Shown here: in pieces, positions 1 to 8,618 of the stretch | Layout of the letters: each line of letters begins with the position of its first letter | Numbering within the stretch: the stretch's first letter is position 1 | Assembly: GCF_046546475.1 (NCBI RefSeq) | Contig: NZ_JBKGXS010000007.1 | Coordinates: 244,506-308,505, forward strand | Direction of reading: 5' to 3' | Source of the DNA: Pseudonocardia phyllosphaerae | GTDB lineage: Bacteria; Actinomycetota; Actinomycetes; Mycobacteriales; Pseudonocardiaceae | DNA length: 64,000 nt | Notes under the pieces: model-generated | Database searches by the model: none | What the model saw: the letters and a program-made list of their open reading frames with translations, nothing else | Told to the model about the DNA's origin: nothing | Made by a program: the position numbers and the translations under genes

Positions 1-624
1 CGCCGCCTCGCCGAGCAGAGCCTCGACGCGCCGGCGCAGGGCCCGGCGCCGAAGGTCACCCCGCAGGCGGTGCGGACGTTCCTCGAGATCAGCCGCAACG
101 CACCCGGCTCGTTCCTGGCCAACCTGCGCTCACCGCTGCCGCGGGCCGCGGTGCAGACGTTCCTGCGGGTGTACTCGCGACCGCACCTGACCTGGGACGA
201 CCTGGCGACGCTGCGGTCGCGGACCCGGCTGCCGGTCGTCGTGAAGGGGGTCCTGCACCCCGACGACGCGCGCCGCGCCCTCGATTCCGGCGCCGACGGC
301 GTCGTCGTGTCCAACCACGGCGGGCGTCAGGTCGACCACGCGGTCGCCTCGCTGGACGCGTTGCCCGCCGTGGTCGACGCGGTGGCCGATCGTGCTCCGG
401 TGCTGCTCGACTCCGGCGTGCGGACCGGCGCCGACGTCGCCACCGCCGTCCGGCTCGGTGCCCGTGCGGTGCTGCTCGGCCGCCCGGTGGCCCACGGCCT
501 CGCGCTCGACGGCGCCCGCGGCGTCGCCCGCGTGATCGAGAACGTGCTCGCCGAGCTGGATCTGGTGTGCGGCCTGTCCGGGGCGACGACGCCGTCGGGG
601 ATCGAGCTGCGGGAGCGCCCATGA
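1..624 (+). CDS. FMN-dependent alpha-hydroxy acid dehydrogenase (lactate dehydrogenase/monooxygenase type), 5'-truncated by window edge
   Basis: The frame is open from the first base, so the start lies outside the window; 207 codons remain. The visible part is the C-terminal half of an FMN-dependent 2-hydroxy-acid oxidase/dehydrogenase TIM barrel. VVVKGV is the FMN-contacting strand, VSNHGGRQ carries the catalytic His/Arg pair of the family, and LLDSGVRTGADV followed by LLGRP is the FMN-phosphate loop. Family members oxidise L-lactate, glycolate or similar 2-hydroxy acids to 2-oxo acids. Substrate and electron acceptor cannot be assigned from this fragment. The gene ends in TGA about 250 bp before the cold-shock gene. 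Confidence 0.9.
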   Translation, partial: RRLAEQSLDAPAQGPAPKVTPQAVRTFLEISRNAPGSFLANLRSPLPRAAVQTFLRVYSRPHLTWDDLATLRSRTRLPVVVKGVLHPDDARRALDSGADGVVVSNHGGRQVDHAVASLDALPAVVDAVADRAPVLLDSGVRTGADVATAVRLGARAVLLGRPVAHGLALDGARGVARVIENVLAELDLVCGLSGATTPSGIELRERP

Positions 625-872
625 ACCGGCCGCGCGGGACGGGCCCTCCTTGCGGGGCAACCGGTCCTGGTGACCTGGGCGCTGTACGCCGGTGGGTTGG
701 TCGCGCGTCGGTGAGCGGTCCTGGAACCGGGACGACCGAGCACGAACCGGGCGAAAATCCGGGCCGTACGGCGACGCGCCGAGGAATCTGGTGGAGCGGC
801 GCACACCTGCGTGGTGGAAGCCGCTAGGGTCCGTGGTGCTAGATATTCGGCAATACGCGAGGAGACATCCGG

Positions 873-1076
873 ATGCCACAGGGAACCGTCAAGTGGTTCA
901 ACGCGGAGAAGGGGTACGGGTTCATCACGCCGGACGGAGGCGGGCAGGACCTGTTCGTCCACTTCAGCGCGATCCAGACCTCCGGATACCGCAGCCTCGA
1001 CGAGGGTCAGGCCGTGACCTTCGAGGTCACGCAGGGTCAGAAGGGTCCGCAGGCCGACCAGGTCGTGCCCTCCTGA
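873..1076 (+). CDS. cold-shock protein, CspA family
   Basis: This 67-residue single-domain cold-shock protein is the usual length for the family. It shows RNP1-like KGYGFI and RNP2-like LFVHFS after the canonical opening GTVKWFN. Such proteins bind single-stranded nucleic acid and act as RNA chaperones or antiterminators in the cytoplasm. The ATG follows an AGGAG about eight bases upstream. The gene stands alone: the preceding 250 bp hold no gene but include an AT-rich TAGATATT near 839-846 that could be a -10 element. A strong hairpin terminator follows 21 bp after the stop. Confidence 0.97.
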   Translation: MPQGTVKWFNAEKGYGFITPDGGGQDLFVHFSAIQTSGYRSLDEGQAVTFEVTQGQKGPQADQVVPS

Positions 1077-1097
1077 CCGGTTAGAACCGGCAGACGA

Positions 1098-1134
1098 GCG
1101 AAGGCCCGGGGTGCAGCGCACCCCGGGCCTTCGC
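1098..1134 (+). terminator. intrinsic terminator after cold-shock gene
   Basis: A perfect 17-bp inverted repeat (1098-1114 and 1118-1134) encloses a 3-nt loop. It sits 21 bp past the csp stop and 20 bp before the 3' end of the convergent TetR gene, so it may serve both strands. No long T-run follows, which is common in high-GC actinobacteria. Confidence 0.85.
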
Positions 1135-1154
1135 CGTGTTCGGACAGTTTCTCT

Positions 1155-1814
1155 CTAGGACGCCAGCCGGCTCTCCAGCCCCGCGATCAGGATCTCGACG
1201 CGGCGCAGCGTCCAGCTCCGCGGCGGGTCGTCGACCTGGTCGCGGAACACCGCACGCACCTGGGGTGCGAACGGCTGCATCGAGTCGACGATCTGCGGGG
1301 CGCGGTGCAGGTCCCCGGCGCCACGGCCGGGTGCGGCGGTCAGCCACGGGCCCAGTCCGGTGTGCAACGCCGAGCCGGCCGCCAGAACGGCGTCCTCGGC
1401 GCTGAACCCGGCGGCCAGCAGGCTGTCGATCAGTTCGCGGTACACGGTCATCAGCGTCTCCGGCACCTCGGGAAGGCGCACGAGCACGCCCGCCATCCCG
1501 GGATGGGCCGCCATCACGTCGAAGGTCGCCGCCGTCACCGCCAGCAGCTCCTCCTGCCACCGTCCGCCGCCGAGCGTCGGGAAGGCGTCACGGGGCAACA
1601 ACTCGTTCGCCAGCGCGGCCTGGAGTGCCTCCAGGCTCGGGAAGTGGCGGTAGAACGTGGAGTACTTGACGCCGACCCTGGCCGTCACGGCACCGACGGT
1701 GAGATCGGAGAAGCCGAGCTCGCGTGCGGCGGCCAGCAGGGTCGCCCGGTCGGTGAGTGGTGGACGGCCGGTGCGCCTCGCCGGTCTGCTCTCGGTCTCG
1801 GTCACGCCCCGCAT
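1155..1814 (-). CDS. TetR/AcrR family transcriptional regulator
   Basis: A 219-residue TetR-type repressor. Near residues 20-65 lies the helix-turn-helix region: TGRPPLTDRATLLAAARELG, then DLTVGAVTARVGV and the family signature STFYRHFPS. The C-terminal half is the usual variable ligand-binding/dimerisation domain, so the ligand is unknown. The ATG at 1814 is preferred over an upstream in-frame ATG because it places the N-terminus just before the HTH and the palindrome at 1822-1837 immediately upstream. No coregulated neighbour is obvious; the nearest genes are the csp gene (convergent) and a DUF1023 gene. Confidence 0.92.
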   Translation of the reverse strand: MRGVTETESRPARRTGRPPLTDRATLLAAARELGFSDLTVGAVTARVGVKYSTFYRHFPSLEALQAALANELLPRDAFPTLGGGRWQEELLAVTAATFDVMAAHPGMAGVLVRLPEVPETLMTVYRELIDSLLAAGFSAEDAVLAAGSALHTGLGPWLTAAPGRGAGDLHRAPQIVDSMQPFAPQVRAVFRDQVDDPPRSWTLRRVEILIAGLESRLAS

Positions 1815-1821
1815 ACTACTG

Positions 1822-1837
1822 CCCGTTCGCGAACGGG
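1822..1837. promoter_or_regulatory. 16-bp palindrome, probable TetR autoregulatory operator
   Basis: cccgttcgcgaacggg is a perfect 8+8 palindrome lying 8-23 bp upstream of the chosen TetR start. Position and symmetry fit an operator bound by the TetR dimer for autoregulation. Binding itself is inference. Confidence 0.6.
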
Positions 1838-1982
1838 TGATCAGGTAGTCGCCCTCTCGCTGACGACTAGTGGTGACCTGCACCATCTCTGATCCGTCAG
1901 CACTCCCGGTAGAGGGCGAGAGGGGCTCTCATGGCCTCGCACGGCGGCATGTTCGTTACCGAGAGTGACACAGCGAGAAGAG

Positions 1983-3554
1983 TCACTCATTTGTCCCGGC
2001 AACTATGTCGCCCAGCGTGGTCAGGCTCGGCGCCCCCGGGTCCCAGTACGCGGAGTGGGCGGCGGCGAGGGCGGACTCGTCGGTCGGGGTGGCCGGGTCG
2101 TCGGCGGTGGGCAGCACGTGACCGGGTGCGGAGCCGAACACCCGGGCGCCGAACGCGGGACCGGCCGGATCCGGCCCGTGGCTGAGCCCGGTGGGCCCGA
2201 AGGGGCGCGAGGTACCGAACATCTCCGGCCCCGGCCCGAACCGGACCGGGTCGTGCTCCGCGGTCGTCGCCCACACCCGGCCCGCACCACCGAGGTCGGC
2301 AGCCCGGGACGCGCCTGCACCCGGGCTGCCGACGAGCACGACGTCGTCGGCGACTGGGCCGCCGCGAGCCGCCGCCCCGGCGACCACCGACCCGTAGGAA
2401 TGCCCGACGACGGTCAGGTGCACCGGGCCGTCGTGGCCGTCGCGCAGGCCCTGCTGGAAGCGCCGCAACGGTTCCGCCGCCGCACGGGCCGGCAGTGCCG
2501 AGGTCGCGGCACCGAGACCGGGCGGGGCGTCATAGCCGGTCCACAGGATCGCGGCGACCTCGCCGGTGCCCCGCAGCGCGGCCGCGTCGCGGGTGGCGGT
2601 GACCCGGCGCAGGTCCTCCCCGGCCGACGCCCAGCCCGACGCCGTGCCCGGCACGTGCGTGACGACGTGTGCCGCCCGCTCCGGGTTCCCCAGCGCGACC
2701 ACCAGCCGCCCGCCCCCGCCGGGCGCCCCCGGGCCGACGTCGAGCAGGTACGACGACGGTGCCGCGAGCGCGTGCGCCGCCGCCTCCAGCCCGGCCAGCG
2801 CCGCCGTGGTCCGCCCGGCCGCGCGCATCGCCCCGCGCCGCCGCTCGGCGGCGAGCCGACTCCGCAGCCCGGTCAGCTCGCCGTCGAGCCGTAGCCGGTT
2901 CGCCCGGTCGCGGTCGGCGAGCGGGATCCCGTCGAGCGTTCCGACCAGGGCGGGGTCGTCGTGCAGCAGCTGCGCGCGCCCGTCGGGGCCCAGACCGTGC
3001 CACCAGTCCCGGACCTGTGCGGGGGCGACCGGGGGAGTGGGCGCCGCCGCGGGCCCGAGGCCCCGCAGGACGGTGACGGCGTCGTCGTCGGCCCGGGCGG
3101 CGGCGGTCGTGGCGGCCACGACCGCCGACCCGAGCAGCGCGGCGTCCGCGGCGAAACGCGGCAGCGATCCGGTGAGGGCGGCGAGTGTCGCGGTGCGGGC
3201 GAGGCGGGGGAGCCCGGAGGCCGTGTCGAACGCGGTCAGCAGCGGGTCGGTCGCGGCGACGGCGGCGAGCAGCGTCCGCTGGGCCGCCAGCACGCGTCCG
3301 GACCAGTCCTCCAGGGCCGCCGCGGTCCCCGCCGCCGACGACGCCGCGGCCGCGAGCCGCCCGCGCAGCACGGCGTGTGCGCCCCGCGCGGCGTCGGCGT
3401 CCGCACCCACCCAGCGGTCCCGGCCGAGCGACGACGCGGCCCGGTCCAGCTCGGCGACCTGCGCGGCCAGTCCCCGCCCGAGCGCGTCCCAGTCCGCGGC
3501 GCGGTGCAGCCACCCCGACGGGTCGACGGCGAGCAGCTCGGCGACGGTCGGCAC
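1983..3554 (-). CDS. alpha/beta-hydrolase of the DUF1023 family with N-terminal helical region
   Basis: A 523-residue protein. The first roughly 220 residues are Ala-rich helices resembling the WXG100-like/PE-PPE-associated helical modules, and the C-terminal half is a DUF1023 alpha/beta-hydrolase. The nucleophile elbow is VVGHSYGSVV, followed by DDVVLVGSPGAG. His and Asp candidates are present near the C-terminus (TAEHDPVRF and PGHV). In actinobacteria such genes often sit beside WXG100-like secreted proteins; here the upstream gene ends directly against this GTG start, so the two are translationally coupled. The substrate is unknown; an ester or lipid substrate is plausible. Confidence 0.85.
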   Translation of the reverse strand: MPTVAELLAVDPSGWLHRAADWDALGRGLAAQVAELDRAASSLGRDRWVGADADAARGAHAVLRGRLAAAASSAAGTAAALEDWSGRVLAAQRTLLAAVAATDPLLTAFDTASGLPRLARTATLAALTGSLPRFAADAALLGSAVVAATTAAARADDDAVTVLRGLGPAAAPTPPVAPAQVRDWWHGLGPDGRAQLLHDDPALVGTLDGIPLADRDRANRLRLDGELTGLRSRLAAERRRGAMRAAGRTTAALAGLEAAAHALAAPSSYLLDVGPGAPGGGGRLVVALGNPERAAHVVTHVPGTASGWASAGEDLRRVTATRDAAALRGTGEVAAILWTGYDAPPGLGAATSALPARAAAEPLRRFQQGLRDGHDGPVHLTVVGHSYGSVVAGAAARGGPVADDVVLVGSPGAGASRAADLGGAGRVWATTAEHDPVRFGPGPEMFGTSRPFGPTGLSHGPDPAGPAFGARVFGSAPGHVLPTADDPATPTDESALAAAHSAYWDPGAPSLTTLGDIVAGTNE

Positions 3555-3854
3555 TCAGGGCCCACCCGGTCCGGGCCGCGCGGCGAGCTCCGCGGCCACC
3601 GCCGTGTCGGTGTCCCGCCACGCCCCGGCGGCGCCCCGCAGCGCCTCGGCGAGCTCGTGCGCCGCACGCCGGTCCCGGTGCAGCTCCGCGTCCCGGTCCC
3701 CGGCGAGCGCGACGGCCACGGCCGTCGCGGCGAACCCGGCGGCCGCACCGGGCTCGGCGGGCGGCGCGGCCCCGATCCCGGCGGCGACGGCGTCGTACGA
3801 GCGGGCCGCGGTGTCCAGCTCGTCCGGGCGGATCCGCACCAGATCCCCGTCCAC
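3555..3854 (-). CDS. small WXG100/ESX-like helical protein
   Basis: A 99-residue Ala-rich protein (VDGDLVRIRPDEL onward) predicted to form two helices with a Trp (GAWRDTD) late in the sequence, similar in size and shape to ESX/WXG100-type or DUF2563-like proteins. The GTG at 3854 is chosen because GAGGAGG lies four to five bases upstream; a longer frame to 3905 has no comparable ribosome binding site. Its TGA is immediately followed by the GTG of the DUF1023 hydrolase. Together they form a two-gene unit of the kind associated with type VII secretion, but no secretion core genes are in this window. Confidence 0.75.
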   Translation of the reverse strand: MDGDLVRIRPDELDTAARSYDAVAAGIGAAPPAEPGAAAGFAATAVAVALAGDRDAELHRDRRAAHELAEALRGAAGAWRDTDTAVAAELAARPGPGGP

Positions 3855-4093
3855 GGCGCCTCCTCGTCCCTGCGGCGCGTACGCGCCGGATCCCGTGCGG
3901 CGCATACACGCCGACCGCCCGCCGACGACTCGTCGACACAGCGGGATTCTGCGCCGGGCGGCGGCCGGGCGGGGCGGAACGGCACGGGACGATCACGATC
4001 GCGACGGGTTCCGGCCACGCCAGCCGGTGCACTCGATCATGGCGGGTTGACGTGAGAACATCGTCGCCGTTCGTAACCGGTGAGGGGAGCGTC

Positions 4094-4558
4094 GTGGTCG
4101 GCGTCCAGCGGGTGATGACGGTGTCCACTCCGGTGGAGACCGTGCTCGGCTACCTTGCCGACTTCGGGCACAGCGAGACCTGGGACCCGGGCACCCGGAC
4201 CGCCACCCGGGCCGACGACGCCGGGGTCGTCGAGGTCGGCAGCACCTGGCACACGGTGTCGGTGTTCAACGGCCGCGAGACCGAGCTGCTGGTCCGGCTC
4301 ACCGAGCGCACCGCGTCGCGGCTGGTGTTCGTGGGGGAGAACCCGACGGTCGTCGCCACCGACGACCTGCATGTCGAACCGTCCGAGGACGGCGGCTCGA
4401 CGATCACCTACCGTGCCGACCTGCGGTTCAAGGGCCTGCTCAAGCTCGCGGGACCGTTCCTGCGCCGCGAGTTCGAGCGCGTCGGCGACGAGGTGGAGCG
4501 CACCCTGCCGCCGGTGCTGGAGAACCTCAGTCCTCCCACCAGCCCATCCGCCGGCTGA
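4094..4558 (+). CDS. SRPBCC family (polyketide cyclase/START-like) protein
   Basis: A 154-residue helix-grip protein. The opening VGVQRVMTVSTPVETVLGYLADF is followed by ETWDPGT, TWHTVSVFNGRE and a long C-terminal helix (LAGPFLRREFERVGDEVERTL), the standard layout of small SRPBCC proteins that bind hydrophobic ligands. The GTG start is chosen for the GAGGGGA about eight bases upstream. Its 3' end overlaps the convergent IclR gene by 32 bp. The ligand is unknown. Confidence 0.85.
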   Translation: MVGVQRVMTVSTPVETVLGYLADFGHSETWDPGTRTATRADDAGVVEVGSTWHTVSVFNGRETELLVRLTERTASRLVFVGENPTVVATDDLHVEPSEDGGSTITYRADLRFKGLLKLAGPFLRREFERVGDEVERTLPPVLENLSPPTSPSAG

Positions 4559-5294
4559 CCTCGCGCCCCGCGGCGACGACGTCCGGGGTGATCTCGTCGA
4601 TCCGCTCGGGCGGCAGCCGGTAGGACGGCCCGGACACCGACAGCGCCGCGATGACGGTCCCGGAGTGGTCACGCACCGGCGCCGCGACGGCGTTGAGCCC
4701 GGTCTCCAGCTCCTCCAGTGACCACGCGTACCCGCACTCGGTGACCTCGGTGAGCAGCGCCGCCAGCTCCTTGCGGTTCACCTTCTCCCCGCCGGGGACC
4801 GGCTCGTCGAGCGCGGCCGGGTCCAGGGCGAGCGCCGCGGCGAGCAGCACCTTGCCGCTGGAGGTGTTGTGCATCGGGGTGATCCGGCCCAGCCAGTTGT
4901 AGGTGGTGACCATCGACGGGCCGCGGGCCTGGTCGACGTTCACCGCCCATCCGCGGTCGGGGATGGCCAGGTTGACCGTCTCGCCCAGCTCGCTCGCCAG
5001 CTCGTCGAGCACCGGGCGGCCCTGGGTGGTGACCTCCAGGCGTTCGGCGACCCGCCCGGCCAGCGGGATGAGCCCGAACCCGAGCCGATACTTGCCGCGG
5101 TCGCCGACCTGCTCGACCAGTCCGTGCGTCTCCAGGGCCCCGAGCAGGCGGAACGCGGTGGACTTGTGCACGTCGAGCGCGGTCGCGAGCTCGCTGACGC
5201 CGGCCTCGCCGCGTCCCGCGATCAGCTCGAGGACGGTGATCGCGCGGTCGACGGACTGCACTCCGGACTCGCGGGTGCGCACCGGGTTGCCCAT
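4527..5294 (-). CDS. IclR family transcriptional regulator, probable regulator of the choline-oxidation genes
   Basis: A 255-residue IclR protein: the winged HTH occupies about residues 12-75 (SVDRAITVLELIA, VSELATALDVHKSTAFRLLGAL) and the C-terminal ligand-binding domain follows (VNLAIPDRGWAVNVDQ, HNTSSGKVLLA, VAAPVRDHSGTVIAALSVSGPSYRL). It is divergently transcribed from the aldehyde dehydrogenase/choline oxidase pair with about 165 bp between starts, and repeated GCGCAAC half-sites lie in that interval. By family behaviour it probably senses a pathway metabolite and controls the divergent operon; this is inference from arrangement. Confidence 0.93.
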   Translation of the reverse strand: MGNPVRTRESGVQSVDRAITVLELIAGRGEAGVSELATALDVHKSTAFRLLGALETHGLVEQVGDRGKYRLGFGLIPLAGRVAERLEVTTQGRPVLDELASELGETVNLAIPDRGWAVNVDQARGPSMVTTYNWLGRITPMHNTSSGKVLLAAALALDPAALDEPVPGGEKVNRKELAALLTEVTECGYAWSLEELETGLNAVAAPVRDHSGTVIAALSVSGPSYRLPPERIDEITPDVVAAGREVSRRMGWWED

Positions 5295-5429
5295 GGCGCA
5301 ACCCTAACGGCGCAACGCCCGTGCCGTCGTCCCCGGGGGCGGACCGGGCCGAGACCGGCGTCACCTCCGCCCCGCTGCGCTGCTCCGACCGGTGATCTTC
5401 CAGGGGCGAGTTCGTGTCACCGGTTGCGC
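5295..5429. promoter_or_regulatory. divergent promoter region with repeated GCGCAAC half-sites
   Basis: GGCGCAAC occurs twice as a direct repeat at 5295-5302 and 5309-5316, touching the IclR start, and its reverse complement GTTGCGC occurs at 5423-5429, about 30 bp before the aldehyde dehydrogenase start. Spaced copies on both sides of a divergent promoter fit IclR binding to both transcription units. No core promoter could be assigned confidently. Confidence 0.45.
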
Positions 5430-5460
5430 ACGGGCGTCCGCGTGGTGAAGCTTGCTCGCC

Positions 5461-6930
5461 GTGCCGAGCCTCTACATCGACGGAACGTGGACCGGCGGTT
5501 CCGCGGGAACCGCACCGGTCATCAACCCCTACGACGCGTCGACCATCTGCGAGGTCGACCAGGCCGGGCCCGACGACGTCGACCGCGCGGTCGCCGCCGC
5601 GCGCACGGCGTTCGACTCGGGCCCGTGGCGGGCCACCTCCTGCGGTGAACGGGGAGAGATTCTCGGCCGCATCGCGGACCTGCTGGTCCGCGATCGGGAG
5701 GAGATCGCCCGCAGCGAGACCCTGGACACCGGCAAGACGCTGGTCGAGGGCCGCCAGGACGTCGACGACGTCACCGCGGTCTTCCGCTACTACGCAGGCC
5801 TGGCGGACAAGGACGCCGGCCGCGTCGTCGACACCGGCAACCCCGACGTCGTCTCCCGGATCGTGCACGAGCCGGTCGGCGTCTGCGTGCTGATCACGCC
5901 GTGGAACTACCCGCTGCTGCAGCTGTCGTGGAAGGTCGCCCCGGCCATCGCCGCCGGCAACACGATGGTGATCAAGCCCAGCGAGGTCACGCCGCTCACC
6001 TCGATCAAGCTGGTCGAGCTGTGCGCCGAGGCGGGCGTGCCCGCCGGCGTCGTGAACATCCTGCTGGGTACCGGGCCCGACGTGGGCGCCCCGCTCACCG
6101 AGCACGCCGACGTCGACATGGTCAGCTTCACCGGTGGCCTCAACACCGGGCGCTCGATCATCCGTGCGTCCGCGGAGACCGTGAAGCGCACCGCCGTCGA
6201 GCTGGGCGGCAAGAACCCGAACGTCGTGTTCGCCGACACCGACTTCGAGCTCGCCGTCGACTACGCGATGCTCGCGGTGTTCCTGCACTCGGGCCAGGTC
6301 TGCTCGGCCGGTGCGCGGCTGATCATCGAGGACTCGATCGCCGACGACGTCGTGGACGAGATCGTCCGCCGGGCGCAGCGGATCAAGCTGGGCAACGGGC
6401 TGGACGACGGCGTCGAGGTCGGCCCGCTGGTCTCTGCGCAGCACCTCGAGAAGATCGAGAACTTCGTCGCGGCCGCCCGCGCCGAGGGGGCGACCATCCG
6501 CTGCGGCGGTGCACGCCCGGACGCCCCGGAGCTCAAGAACGGCTACTTCTACCTCCCCACCGTGATCACCGACCTGCCGCAGGGCTCGGAGCTGATCAAG
6601 GAGGAGACGTTCGGCCCGCTGCTGACCGTCGAGCGGTTCAGCACCGAGGAGGAGGCCATCCGCCTCGGCAACGACACCGAGTACGGCCTGGCCGGTGCGG
6701 TGTTCACCCAGGACATGGGGCGCGCCAACCGGGTCGCGAACGCGCTGCGCCACGGCACCGTGTGGATCAACGACTTCCACCCGTACTTCCCGGGCGCGGA
6801 GTGGGGCGGCATGGGCCGCTCCGGCAACGGGCGCGAGCTCGGACCGACCGGCCTGGCGGAGTACCAGGAGATCAAGCACATCTGGAACAACACCGCTCCG
6901 GAGCCGCAGCGCTGGTTCTCCGGCGAGTGA
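5461..6930 (+). CDS. betB: NAD(P)-dependent aldehyde dehydrogenase, probable betaine-aldehyde dehydrogenase
   Basis: An aldehyde dehydrogenase of about 489 residues. Visible landmarks are TPWNYPL (Rossmann entry), KPSEVTPLTS (cofactor-binding Lys), ELGGKNPNVVF (general-base Glu), SGQVCSAGARL (catalytic Cys) and EETFGPLL. It lies 52 bp upstream of a choline oxidase homologue, so oxidation of betaine aldehyde to glycine betaine in the cytoplasm is the natural reading. The start is uncertain: GTG at 5461 gives a normal N-terminus (PSLYIDGTW) with GGTGAAG upstream, and an in-frame TTG at 5452 is the alternative. Confidence 0.9.
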   Translation: MPSLYIDGTWTGGSAGTAPVINPYDASTICEVDQAGPDDVDRAVAAARTAFDSGPWRATSCGERGEILGRIADLLVRDREEIARSETLDTGKTLVEGRQDVDDVTAVFRYYAGLADKDAGRVVDTGNPDVVSRIVHEPVGVCVLITPWNYPLLQLSWKVAPAIAAGNTMVIKPSEVTPLTSIKLVELCAEAGVPAGVVNILLGTGPDVGAPLTEHADVDMVSFTGGLNTGRSIIRASAETVKRTAVELGGKNPNVVFADTDFELAVDYAMLAVFLHSGQVCSAGARLIIEDSIADDVVDEIVRRAQRIKLGNGLDDGVEVGPLVSAQHLEKIENFVAAARAEGATIRCGGARPDAPELKNGYFYLPTVITDLPQGSELIKEETFGPLLTVERFSTEEEAIRLGNDTEYGLAGAVFTQDMGRANRVANALRHGTVWINDFHPYFPGAEWGGMGRSGNGRELGPTGLAEYQEIKHIWNNTAPEPQRWFSGE

Positions 6931-6982
6931 CCGGGCGGGGCCACAGAGTGAAGGAGATCTCCGTAGGCATGGGAGAGATGGC

Positions 6983-8551
6983 ATGACGGATCGGTTCGAC
7001 TACGTGATCGTCGGCGGCGGGTCCGCCGGATGTGCCCTCGCGGCGCGGCTCTCGGAGGACCCGCAGACGCGGGTGCTCCTGCTCGAGGCCGGCCCGAGCG
7101 ACGTCGGCGATGACAACATCCTCAAGCTGAACGAGTGGATGAACCTGCTCGACTCCGGCTACGACTGGGACTACCCGGTCGAGGAGCAGGAGAACGGCAA
7201 CTCGCACATGCGGCACGCCCGCGCCAAGGTGCTGGGCGGGTGCTCGTCGCACAACTCCTGTATCGCGTTCTGGACGCCGAAGGAGGACCTCGACGAGTGG
7301 GCCTCCATGGGCCTCACCGGCTGGTCCGCCGAGGACTGCTGGCCGCTGATCCAGCGCCTGGAGACCAACGACGGCGAGTGGGAGGGCCACGGCCGCTCCG
7401 GCCCGGTCAACCTGATGCAGATCCCGGCGGTGGACCCCTGCGGCAACGCCGTGCTGGAGGCCGCGTCCGAGGTCGGGCTCCCGACGGTGAAGTTCAACGA
7501 GGGCCACACCGTCACCGACGGCGCCGGCTACTTCCAGATCAACCGGTTCCCGGACGGGACCCGCGCCTCGGCGTCGGTGTCCTACCTGCACCCGATCCTG
7601 GACGAGCGGCCCAACCTCGAGGTCCGGACCGACTGCTGGGCCTCGAAGGTGCTCTTCGACGGTGACGACCCCGACGTCGCCACCGGCATCGAGTACATGC
7701 GCGGCATCGGCCCGGGCTACGAGAAGGTCTACGCCGACCGGGAGGTCATCCTCTCCGCCGGTGCGATCGACACCCCGAAGCTGCTGATGCTCTCGGGCAT
7801 CGGCCCGGCCGAGCACCTGGCCGAGTTCGGCATCGACGTCCGCGTCGACGCCCCGGGCGTCGGCTCGAACCTGGACGACCACGTCGAGGGCCTGGTCTTC
7901 TGGGAGGCCGCGAAGCCGATGGTCGACGAGTCCACCCAGTGGTGGGAGATCGGCCTGTTCAGCCGCACGGTCGAGGGCCTCGACCGGCCGGACCTGATGA
8001 TGCACTACGGCTCGGTCCCGTTCGACCTGAACACCGTGCGGTGGGGCTACCCGACCACCGAGAACGGCTTCTGTCTCACGCCGAACGTCACCCGCGGCCG
8101 CTCGCGGGGCACCGTGCGGCTGCGGACCCGGGACTTCCGGGACCGGGCGAAGGTCGACCCGCGCTACTTCACCGACCCCGAGGGTCACGACATGCGCGTG
8201 ATGATCGAGGGGATCCGGCTGGCGCGCAGGATCGCCGAGCAGCCGGTGCTGAAGGAGTGGGTGGCCCAGGAGCTGGCTCCCGGGCCGGAGGCCACCACCG
8301 ACGAGGAGCTGGCCGACTACATCCGCCGGACCCACAACACCGTGTACCACCCCGCGTGCACGGCCAAGATGGGCACCGACGACGACGAGATGGCCGTCCT
8401 CGACCCGGAGCTGCGGGTGCGCGGGGTGCGCAACCTGCGCGTCGCCGACGGGTCGGCCATGCCGTTCCTGCCGGCGATCAACCCGAACATCACCACGATG
8501 ATGATCGGCGAGAAGTGCTCGGACCTGCTGAAGGCCGCGCACTCCGGCTGA
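6983..8551 (+). CDS. codA: GMC oxidoreductase, choline oxidase type
   Basis: A 522-residue FAD enzyme of the glucose-methanol-choline family. The N-terminus holds the ADP-binding motif IVGGGSAGCALAARL. GGCSSHNSCIAFW places His90 where choline oxidase has its covalently FAD-linked His, with the neighbouring Ser also conserved. His456 (TVYHPACTAKMG) and Asn500 (NPNITTMM) keep the 44-residue spacing of the catalytic His466/Asn510 pair of Arthrobacter choline oxidase as I recall it. Long stretches (STQWWEIG, LMMHYGSVPFD) also match that enzyme. It should oxidise choline to betaine aldehyde and on to glycine betaine using O2, releasing H2O2. ATG is preceded by GGGAGAG. Confidence 0.88.
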   Translation: MTDRFDYVIVGGGSAGCALAARLSEDPQTRVLLLEAGPSDVGDDNILKLNEWMNLLDSGYDWDYPVEEQENGNSHMRHARAKVLGGCSSHNSCIAFWTPKEDLDEWASMGLTGWSAEDCWPLIQRLETNDGEWEGHGRSGPVNLMQIPAVDPCGNAVLEAASEVGLPTVKFNEGHTVTDGAGYFQINRFPDGTRASASVSYLHPILDERPNLEVRTDCWASKVLFDGDDPDVATGIEYMRGIGPGYEKVYADREVILSAGAIDTPKLLMLSGIGPAEHLAEFGIDVRVDAPGVGSNLDDHVEGLVFWEAAKPMVDESTQWWEIGLFSRTVEGLDRPDLMMHYGSVPFDLNTVRWGYPTTENGFCLTPNVTRGRSRGTVRLRTRDFRDRAKVDPRYFTDPEGHDMRVMIEGIRLARRIAEQPVLKEWVAQELAPGPEATTDEELADYIRRTHNTVYHPACTAKMGTDDDEMAVLDPELRVRGVRNLRVADGSAMPFLPAINPNITTMMIGEKCSDLLKAAHSG

Positions 8552-8565
8552 GCGTCCACACGCCC

Positions 8566-8604
8566 CGAACGACCCGGTCCGCGTTCTGCGGGCCGGGTCG
8601 TTCG
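8566..8604. terminator. bidirectional intrinsic terminator between convergent genes
   Basis: A perfect 12-bp inverted repeat, CGAACGACCCGG at 8566-8577 and its complement at 8593-8604, sits between the 3' ends of the choline oxidase gene (+) and the BtuF-like gene (-). Confidence 0.8.
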
Positions 8605-8618
8605 CTGTCCGGGGCCGG

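Noticed and set aside
1931..2185. 84-codon plus-strand ORF after the TetR region
   Set aside because: Runs antisense into the DUF1023 gene and becomes Arg/Pro/Ser-rich shadow sequence after the first 25 codons.
4669..6984. 771-codon minus-strand frame
   Set aside because: Lies antisense to the aldehyde dehydrogenase and out of frame with the IclR gene, both of which have full family motifs.
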